Below, one piece after another: positions 26,269 to 31,713 of a DNA stretch of 31,713 nt. This stretch comes from Candidatus Hydrogenedentota bacterium. Its GTDB lineage: Bacteria > Hydrogenedentota > Hydrogenedentia > Hydrogenedentales > SLHB01. The DNA lies in contig JAPLKX010000312.1 of the NCBI GenBank assembly GCA_026387845.1, positions 1-31,713 of the forward strand. The letters are read 5' to 3'. The notes below the pieces were generated by a model. It made no database searches, had not been told where the DNA came from, and was given only the letters and a program-made list of their open reading frames with translations. Position 1 is the stretch's first letter. Every line of letters begins with the position of its first letter. Both the position numbers and the translations under genes were made by a program.

Positions 26269-26329
26269 CTATTCCGCGGAATTCGCCGCCGGTTCCCACC
26301 TATTCCGGGGAATTTGCAGCCGGTTCGCA
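26269..26329 (-). promoter_or_regulatory. Tandem operator-like repeats upstream of the export operon
   Basis: Two direct copies of about 30 bases at 26269-26298 and 26300-26329, spaced 31 bases apart. Both read CTATTCCGSGGAATTYGC, then a variable base, then GCCGGTTC, with about four differences in total. Each copy holds a short palindrome, TTCCGCGGAA in one and TTCCGGGGAA in the other. They lie 80-140 bases before the start of the export lipoprotein gene, outside any gene. A third, much weaker match may begin near 26239. The spacing of about three helical turns fits cooperative binding of a dimeric regulator; that is inference. Confidence 0.55.
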
Positions 26330-26371
26330 GAACACGTCCCTCCCGTTCCAGTTCCGGCGCGCAAACAGAAA

Positions 26372-26403
26372 CCCGCCCCCCGAACTTCGTGCCGGGGGGC
26401 GGG
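26372..26403. terminator. Strong hairpin terminator, probably two-way
   Basis: An 11-base perfect inverted repeat, CCCGCCCCCCG (26372-26382) and CGGGGGGCGGG (26393-26403), with a 10-base loop. On the minus strand it is followed by TTTCTGTTT and lies 38 bases after the stop of the large modular gene; on the plus strand GCGCTTTTGTT follows. It separates the modular glycosidase gene from the export operon. Confidence 0.85.
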
Positions 26404-26440
26404 CGCTTTTGTTACGGCGGTCTATGCCGCTCCGTTGTAG

Positions 26441-29400
26441 TTATTTGACGCGATTGGCCTCGATGAAGTTTTGCAGGGCGTCGTACTTGGGCGCCTGAGT
26501 GCGTGGCTGGCCCAGGTATTCCATCGAACCCCATCGGCCGTACTTCGTGAAGGTCATGGCATTGTTGAAGTGGACGAAGATGTCGCCGCCTTTTGACTTC
26601 CAGTAGTTGAGGTAAGCGGTGTAGAACTGGCCGATCCGCGGGTCGCGGTTGACGGCGTCGAATACGGCATTCAGCGCGGCGTCTTCCATGGGCGCGCCAA
26701 CGCCGACCATGTGCTGCCCGCCTTCGTACGCCACCAGCGCCACATTGTATTGGGCCGCGACAGCCGCGCAGGCGTCGATCCAGCCGTAGGCTTCGGGCAG
26801 CGCCGTGGTCTGCAACTCGTTGATTGTGCCCTCCACACCCTGGCTGATGATCCGGCCGTAGTCGCCGCTGCCGCCCATGTACCCGCCAAAGTAGGGCGCG
26901 ATGGCGAGGGCGTCAACGTGCTGGTAGGCGTTGTTGTACTTGAGCATCTCGCCGGCCCACCAACTGCCCGCGGACTGCGCGCCCATGACGCGCACCAGCC
27001 TCGTCTCATCGGCGAACACGCCGGCGAAGATGTTGGCGCATTCCACGGTGCGCCGCGAGTGGAACATGAACACGGCCGCATACTGGTCTGTGGTCAAGCC
27101 CAGTGACAACCCCATCTGCGAGGCATAGCTGGCCTGCGGGAATCCCCAGTTCCAGACTTCGTTCGAGTATTCCACCCACGCACGGATGCCGGGGTTCAAC
27201 TGGGCCTTCATCAACGTCGCCATCTGGAGCACGTAATCGTCGGTGGCCCGGTGCGGCACGCATACCCACGGGTCAGCGTGGATCTTGTTGGCCAGGGCGC
27301 AGATGACTTCGAGGGGCGCGCCCTTGATTGTCCACTGGGCGTCGGTTGGCTTGGGCCGGTCTGCCCAATTAATCTGACCGGACCCGTTGGTGTTCATCCA
27401 GTCCATGAACCGGAGCACCTTGTAGTTCTTGACGCTCGCGATGAACGTGGGGTTGAACATCTCGGTCTGGTAGGTGCTCTCGAGCCCCGGCATGATCACG
27501 CGCACGTTGCGGACGTAATTGGCCGCATTAGTCGTGGCGATGCTGACACCGAACCCGCCCTGGGACGAGTCGACGCTGATCACATCGCGCCCCGGCGACG
27601 ACGAAACCAGCGTGGCCGCATACTCGTAGGCCAGCGTGCCTTCTCCGTCATACAGAACCACGTAGTTGCCGCTGGGATACTTGTTGGCTAGATCCCAGAA
27701 GATGATGCTCTTTGCCCATTGGCCGTCCTGCAGGGATTTCGGCCAGCCGTTGGCATCGACATCGAGCGGCCGCGGATCGTTCCAGGACCACTGCGTGGCG
27801 GACCACATCCCCCGGGACATCTTGTAGCAGTCGGAGAATGGCCATTCGCTGCTGTAGTCGGCGAGCCCGGTGAGGTTGGTCCCCAGTACGGACCCGTCGT
27901 TGGGGTACGTGCCGGTCGGGGGCGCCTGGCACACGCCCGACAACGCGACGGTCTTGTTGCCGGCGGCGTCGTTGGAAGCGATCACGAGGCTGGCAGCGGA
28001 GGCGCCGACCGCGGTTGGTTTATAGGTGACCTGGATGGCCGTCTTTCCGCCCGCGGCCAGCTTGATGGGGACGGTGGGCGCCGTGTAGGCGAAGTGGGCG
28101 GCCTGTGCGCCGGTGATCGAGATGGACGAGATGCTGAGCTCGGAGCCGCCGACGTTGGTGGCATTAACGGTGTTGGCGGGGCTGGTCGCGCCTGAGACAA
28201 TCGTGCCGAAATTGATCGACGTCGTGTCCAGTTGCAGGACTGGCCCCGTTGTCGGCGTGGTGCCTTCGCCGGTCAGCGGAACGGATACCTTGGCCGTGGG
28301 CGCGTTCGAACTTATCTCGAGCGCAGCCGAGGCGACGCCCGCCGCTTTGGGCGCGAACGTCACGGTGAACGTCGCTTTTGCGGCAGGCTGGATCGTGTAG
28401 GTTTGGGAGGCGTTGGTCGTGAAACTCGTGGCTTGCGCCCCCGTAATTGCGACGCCCGATACGGAAAGCACGGCGGTGCCGGTGTTGGTGATCGTAACGG
28501 TGTGCGCGGTCGAACTGGAGCCAACTGCGACTTTCCCAAACGCCCCCGTCGTGGGTGTCACACTGATGGCCGGCGACTGCCCCGGCGGCGGGTCAATCCC
28601 GAGCGCGATCCGGGCGGCAGCGTCCGTAGGCGGTTTGGTTGGGTCCATCGTTAGGAAGATCGCATCGATCCGCGGCGGAATCGGCGTGACTTCCCGCTTG
28701 CGGATGCGCAGCATGTGCGTGCCGGCGGAGAAAGTGCCCAGTTTAAGCGCGGCGGGCGCGCCGGTTTCTTTCCCGCCGGTGCCGTCCCAGTGGAACCGCT
28801 GGAACTGATCGAGCTTATTGCCGATCTTGTACCAGACGCCGTTGTCGAGCGTAGCGATGAACGAGTTGGCGTCGTTGGTGCCCGGCCGGCCGGGATAGTA
28901 GAAGCGGCACCACAAATACCAGGCGCCCGCTACGGGCAGGTGGAAGGTATAGGCCGCCTCGTCGGTGGTCATGTTGTACCAGGAGTTGACGGTCGAGTTG
29001 GCGTAAACCAGCTTGCTGCAAAGCGAGTCCAGCGCCGGATCCAGGTCGTTCCCGGCGGTGTAGGCCGTGGACGTCGTCATGGCGCCAACCAGTCGCAACG
29101 TCGGCGCCAGGGCCGCGGACAGGTAGATGTCGGTCGACGTGGTCGAAGGGGTGGCCGTGCCCGTCAGGGAAACGGCGGCGTTGCCGCCGTTCGAAGCGAT
29201 GCTGAGGGTAGCCGTGCGGGCGCCTGCCGCCTTGGGCGCAAACGCGACATTGAACGTGGCGTTGGCCCCGGGCTGGATCGAGTAGGTGGCGGAAGCCGTC
29301 TTGGTGAAATCGGCCGCGTTGGTTCCGCCGAGCGTTACGCTGGTGACGCTGAGCACCGCGTTGCCCGTGTTGCTGAGCTTCACAGTCTGCGCGGTCGAGG

Positions 29401-30448
29401 TGGCGCCCACGGCCGTTGAAGGAAATGTGAGGCTGGTGGGCGTTACGGACAGCTTGGGCGCCGAGGTGGTCGTTGCGGCGCCGGTCAGGGAGATGGTGGC
29501 GTTGCCGCCGTTCGATGCGATGCTGAGAGTTGCGGTCCGTGTCCCGGCCGCCTTGGGTGCGAACGCGACGTTGAACGTGGTGCTGGCGCCCGGCTGGATC
29601 GAGTAAGCGGCCGAGGCGGTCTTGGTGAAATCCCCCGCGTTGGTTCCGCCAATCGTTACGGCCGTGATGTTGAGGACCACCTTACCTGTGTTGCTGAGCG
29701 TGACAACCTGCGCGGCCGAGGTGGCGCCAACCGCGGTTGAAGGAAACGTGAGGGTGGCCGGCTTTGCCGACAGTCTGGGCCCCGGCGTCTCGATGATGAC
29801 GCCGAGCGCGGGCGCGGCTTGCGTGTCTACCGGCACGTAGGTCGACGCCGAGGTCAGCAGGACCGCGTCCAGGCGCGGCGGTATCGGGGAAACTTCGCGT
29901 TTCTCGATCGTAATCCTATGGCCCCCCGAGTTCAGCCAGCCCAGTGGAAGAGCCGTCAGGCCGCCCCACTCGTTGGCCCCGTTTCCGCCCCAGTGCCATT
30001 TCTGATAGTAATTCTTGTTGTTTCCGAAAACCTTTCGGGCGCCGCCATCGACGCTGACGAGGAACGAGTTGGCGTCGTTCGAGCCCGGCGCGCCGGGGTA
30101 GTAGAACCGCCCCCACAAATACCACATCGCACCCGATGGCAACGTCACCCAATATGAGGCGCTGTCCGAGGCGCCCCCGTTCAAGGCGTCCGACGTACTA
30201 TCGGCGTAAACAAGGGCCGGCATGAGGCTGTCGGCGGCCGCGTCGGCATCGGCGCCGCCCGCATAAGCGGTCGAGTTCGTCATTGCCCCGCTGTACTCCG
30301 TGTTCTGGCCGGCAGCCGCCCACCAAATCCAGGATTGCGCTGCAGCTTCCCCGCAAACGGCCGTACTGCCCAGCAGTAGAGTGAGTGTAGCCACAAACCA
30401 AATACCGCGGGACGGAATACGAGCGCCAGTTTTGCTTGTCTTAGTCAT
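26441..30448 (-). CDS. Large secreted modular glycosidase-like protein (CBM-like, choice-of-anchor-D, GH)
   Basis: A 1335-residue secreted protein. The signal peptide is about 1-38 (cut near GEAAAQ). Modules in order: carbohydrate-binding-like module 1 (about 54-217), choice-of-anchor-D/ASH domains 1 and 2 (225-323, 331-430), binding-like module 2 (about 455-618), ASH domains 3 and 4 (627-727, 737-838), then a catalytic-like domain (about 850-1335). The two binding modules share GAMT-S-AY, YLW-RFYYPG, NDANSF and KREV-PIPPR. The catalytic domain has VLRF (1011), DPWVCVP (1059-1065), VEYSNEVW (E1097 candidate acid/base), PYFG (1185-1188) and VAYEGG (E1242 candidate nucleophile). AAAGGAG precedes the ATG by six bases. 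No sorting tail or anchor ends the protein. Inferred to bind and cut an extracellular polysaccharide; the substrate is unknown. Confidence 0.82.
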   Translation of the reverse strand: MTKTSKTGARIPSRGIWFVATLTLLLGSTAVCGEAAAQSWIWWAAAGQNTEYSGAMTNSTAYAGGADADAAADSLMPALVYADSTSDALNGGASDSASYWVTLPSGAMWYLWGRFYYPGAPGSNDANSFLVSVDGGARKVFGNNKNYYQKWHWGGNGANEWGGLTALPLGWLNSGGHRITIEKREVSPIPPRLDAVLLTSASTYVPVDTQAAPALGVIIETPGPRLSAKPATLTFPSTAVGATSAAQVVTLSNTGKVVLNITAVTIGGTNAGDFTKTASAAYSIQPGASTTFNVAFAPKAAGTRTATLSIASNGGNATISLTGAATTTSAPKLSVTPTSLTFPSTAVGATSTAQTVKLSNTGNAVLSVTSVTLGGTNAADFTKTASATYSIQPGANATFNVAFAPKAAGARTATLSIASNGGNAAVSLTGTATPSTTSTDIYLSAALAPTLRLVGAMTTSTAYTAGNDLDPALDSLCSKLVYANSTVNSWYNMTTDEAAYTFHLPVAGAWYLWCRFYYPGRPGTNDANSFIATLDNGVWYKIGNKLDQFQRFHWDGTGGKETGAPAALKLGTFSAGTHMLRIRKREVTPIPPRIDAIFLTMDPTKPPTDAAARIALGIDPPPGQSPAISVTPTTGAFGKVAVGSSSTAHTVTITNTGTAVLSVSGVAITGAQATSFTTNASQTYTIQPAAKATFTVTFAPKAAGVASAALEISSNAPTAKVSVPLTGEGTTPTTGPVLQLDTTSINFGTIVSGATSPANTVNATNVGGSELSISSISITGAQAAHFAYTAPTVPIKLAAGGKTAIQVTYKPTAVGASAASLVIASNDAAGNKTVALSGVCQAPPTGTYPNDGSVLGTNLTGLADYSSEWPFSDCYKMSRGMWSATQWSWNDPRPLDVDANGWPKSLQDGQWAKSIIFWDLANKYPSGNYVVLYDGEGTLAYEYAATLVSSSPGRDVISVDSSQGGFGVSIATTNAANYVRNVRVIMPGLESTYQTEMFNPTFIASVKNYKVLRFMDWMNTNGSGQINWADRPKPTDAQWTIKGAPLEVICALANKIHADPWVCVPHRATDDYVLQMATLMKAQLNPGIRAWVEYSNEVWNWGFPQASYASQMGLSLGLTTDQYAAVFMFHSRRTVECANIFAGVFADETRLVRVMGAQSAGSWWAGEMLKYNNAYQHVDALAIAPYFGGYMGGSGDYGRIISQGVEGTINELQTTALPEAYGWIDACAAVAAQYNVALVAYEGGQHMVGVGAPMEDAALNAVFDAVNRDPRIGQFYTAYLNYWKSKGGDIFVHFNNAMTFTKYGRWGSMEYLGQPRTQAPKYDALQNFIEANRVK
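29159..29776 (-). repeat. Tandem duplication of a choice-of-anchor-D coding unit
   Basis: Two adjacent segments of about 300 bases (29480-29776 and 29159-29458) encode domains 1 and 2 of the modular protein. They are close to identical in several stretches (TLTFPSTAVGATS versus SLTFPSTAVGATS; FNVAFAPKAAG; ATLSIASNGGNA). The similarity is clear at DNA level too, indicating a recent internal duplication that could vary between strains by recombination. Confidence 0.8.
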
Positions 30449-30554
30449 TCGAGACTCCTTTAGCCGTTACACAACGTTACACGCGTACAGGACTTACGAG
30501 TCTCTACTGCAAGGCGTCAATCGAGCGGCAACTCAACGAGCGCCATGCAGTGTG

Positions 30555-30584
30555 GGCGGGCGTCCCCTCACGGGGGCGCCTGCC
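30555..30584. other. Strong hairpin in the leader of the modular glycosidase gene
   Basis: A 13-pair stem, GGCGGGCGTCCCC (30555-30567) with GGGGGCGCCTGCC (30572-30584), closed by a four-base TCAC loop. Eleven pairs are Watson-Crick and two mismatches can pair as G-U in RNA. It lies about 107-136 bases upstream of the ATG at 30448. There is no T-run, so it is not a standard terminator. A regulatory leader structure or a relic of a repeat is possible. Confidence 0.5.
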
Positions 30585-31196
30585 GTTTATGGGTGGGCGG
30601 CGCGGAAAACTCGGCGCCGTTCCAACATGCGGAAGCTAAAATCTTGGCCCGGTTCTGCAGGTTCGTACTTGTCCTGAACCGGATCGGAGTCAAACCTGAC
30701 GATCTGCTTTCGGTATATCCGCGGTTTGGGGGGGCAAATAAAAATATGGCGCTCGCCAATGCGGTGCCTGTTGGCCCCTGGCAAACCTCGACACGAACCG
30801 CATCCAGGCTTGCCAACCATTAAACTTTCTACGGGTTGTCGTTTCCAGGCCCGCAAATCCAGTACGAGTAGGCCAAGTATAAAGAGTCGATTCAATAAAA
30901 TCAAGTGTTTAACCGCTGTGAAAATATAAACAATACCGCATGTACCGCACACAACACACGAAAAACCCCGGTTTGGCCACCCGTGCTTGATCTGTGGCCC
31001 CCCGATCAACCTGCAAACGCTATACTAATTCCAGCCAAATTGCAAGCAAAATCTTTTAAGTACTGTGCTGATACGCCTTTATAATGATGCGCAAATGCAC
31101 AACAGTCTAATGACGAGCCGGGACGGGGAGAACGACTCCTGAGCGGGGAGGGCACTTCAAAGAGTACCCGGAACCAGAATCAAAGGGGCAAATCTC

Positions 31197-31296
31197 AGAG
31201 CTTGTGAATCAATTGAGCGGCACAAAATTGGGTTGTTGATATTGTTGGACTTACAAAGGCGAATACAGCCCTTATTGCCATTTCTTCACAAGCTCT
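31197..31296. repeat. 100-base segment bounded by perfect 12-base inverted repeats
   Basis: AGAGCTTGTGAA (31197-31208) and its exact complement TTCACAAGCTCT (31285-31296) bound 76 bases of non-coding, AT-richer sequence, downstream of the oxidoreductase gene. The form is that of a very small MITE-like element, or of an RNA with a long-range stem. No target-site duplication is evident in the flanking bases. Confidence 0.5.
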
Positions 31297-31393
31297 CATG
31301 GATCCTTACCTCCCATGGCAGGGTGTGAGGATTCCCTTTGTTGATAACAAGTGGTTCCCCAGAAGTCTTCTCAAGCAGTCATCCATAGTAGCG

Positions 31394-31713
31394 TCAAGCC
31401 AGCTTCCATGGCGCGCGGTACTCGTAGTGGAGCATGGCGTTAGCGGCTTCGTTGTTGGTAATACGTTCGGCTTGTGCGTCCCAGTCGAGGCGCCTCCGGG
31501 TGGCGAGGGCGATGTTGCCGAGGTGGGAGAAAGTGGTGGACCGGTGGCCGGTCTCGACGTCGGCGGTGGGTTTTTCGCCGGTCTTGATGCAGTCGAGGAA
31601 GTTGCGCCCGTGCTGCTGGGTGAGGTCGCCATCCTGCGACTTGACGTTTACCGGCTCCATGCGCGGTTTCTCGTCCTGAAATTGGCCGCCTTTTTCCGGG
31701 ATGATTTCGTAGC
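31394..31713 (-). CDS. Gfo/Idh/MocA-family oxidoreductase, C-terminal fragment (partial)
   Basis: The last 105-106 codons of a gene that runs off the right edge. The sequence YEIIPEKGGQF, then QQHGRNFLDCIKTGEKPTAD, VETGHRSTTFSHLGNIAL and ITNNEAANAMLHYEYRAPWKL is the typical C-terminal tail of the large Gfo/Idh/MocA oxidoreductases abundant in Planctomycetes, Verrucomicrobia and relatives, which act on sugars or cyclitols with NAD(P). The NAD-binding Rossmann domain and catalytic lysine region lie outside the window. Stop TGA at 31396-31394. It is not part of the EPS operon: a long gene-free stretch separates it. Sugar oxidation is inferred from the family only. Confidence 0.85.
   Translation of the reverse strand, partial: YEIIPEKGGQFQDEKPRMEPVNVKSQDGDLTQQHGRNFLDCIKTGEKPTADVETGHRSTTFSHLGNIALATRRRLDWDAQAERITNNEAANAMLHYEYRAPWKLA

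Larger units (their letters stand above)
30449..31393. other. Gene-free region of about 0.95 kb
   Basis: No convincing gene was found on either strand. The part next to 30448 is the leader of the modular gene, including its AAAGGAG ribosome site and a hairpin. The middle (about 30840-31100) is AT-richer than the surroundings and contains a TATAAT hexamer at 31080-31085 on the plus strand, but no good -35 box and no gene downstream on that strand. The part next to the oxidoreductase gene holds a 12-base inverted repeat pair. Short open frames here lack ribosome sites and family-like sequence. Confidence 0.6.

Noticed and set aside
26441..26480. PEP-CTERM or other sorting tail on the modular protein
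   Set aside because: The protein ends in a charged helix (NFIEANRVK) without a hydrophobic segment or basic terminus.
30449..30840. Sigma-54 promoter (-24/-12) before the modular glycosidase gene
   Set aside because: The best candidate, TGGCAAGCCTGGATGC on the minus strand, has GG-to-GC spacing one base too long and a poor -12 element.
31057..31085. Sigma-70 promoter on the plus strand with a TATAAT box
   Set aside because: The -35 region is poor and no gene or clear RNA follows on that strand.
30449..31300. Cyclic-di-GMP (GEMM) riboswitch in the leader of the modular gene
   Set aside because: GGCAAACC occurs near 30779 on the plus strand, but the rest of the conserved core (GACGCAAAGCC and the tetraloop-receptor region) is missing and the strand does not face the gene.

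Overview
The window is a GC-rich stretch of about 31.7 kb from a Gram-negative bacterium. Almost all of it is one extracellular polysaccharide (EPS) export and assembly locus that also carries an exosortase. The organism is probably a member of the PVC superphylum (Planctomycetes, Verrucomicrobia, Lentisphaerae) or a neighbouring lineage such as Hydrogenedentota. That placement is inference. It rests on the gene mix: exosortase with EpsI, very large TPR proteins, choice-of-anchor-D (ASH-type) domains, secreted glycoside hydrolases and a Gfo/Idh/MocA oxidoreductase of the type common in those groups. No rRNA, tRNA, CRISPR array or complete transposase gene is visible.

Left part (1-8556). A sugar-1-phosphate transferase gene, which would load the first sugar on the lipid carrier, runs leftwards off the window and is broken by a one-base frameshift. 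Divergent from it are a GT4 and a membrane GT2 glycosyltransferase, then, after an interruption, a lipid-linked-oligosaccharide flippase and a second GT4. The interruption is a secreted glycoside-hydrolase-like gene on the opposite strand (3639-6014). The flippase beside it lacks its N-terminus, which suggests a rearrangement there.

Middle (8557-12760). A small repeat-like element, a probable glycosyltransferase on the minus strand, an O-antigen-ligase/polymerase-type membrane protein on the plus strand, a palindrome, and two small minus-strand proteins of unknown role (a zinc ribbon and a coiled coil).

Right part (12842-26189), read right to left as one tightly packed, often overlapping operon: outer-membrane export lipoprotein (Wza-like), chain-length/ATPase protein (Wzc-like, with a degenerate kinase motif), WecG/TagA-type glycosyltransferase, a large membrane-anchored TPR protein (frameshifted), exosortase, EpsI, a TPR lipoprotein and two GT2 glycosyltransferases. 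The zinc-ribbon and coiled-coil genes may be its tail. A tandem pair of 30-bp palindrome-containing repeats lies 80-140 bp upstream of the first gene and looks like an operator.

Right edge. Upstream of the operon, and ending at a strong two-way terminator, lies a 1335-residue secreted modular protein: two carbohydrate-binding-like modules, four choice-of-anchor-D domains and a C-terminal glycosidase-like domain. That catalytic domain shares its signature motifs, in the same order, with the enzyme at 3639-6014. About 0.95 kb without genes follows, then the C-terminal end of a Gfo/Idh/MocA oxidoreductase.

Working model (inference): sugars are assembled on a lipid carrier, flipped, polymerised and exported through the Wzc/Wza-like route. 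The exosortase, EpsI and TPR proteins couple this polymer to surface-protein sorting, and the two glycosidases trim or remodel it. No protein in the window carries a visible PEP-CTERM-type sorting tail, so the exosortase substrates must lie elsewhere. Both clear frameshifts are repaired by adding one G to a GGG run, so sequencing error is a serious alternative to real gene decay.
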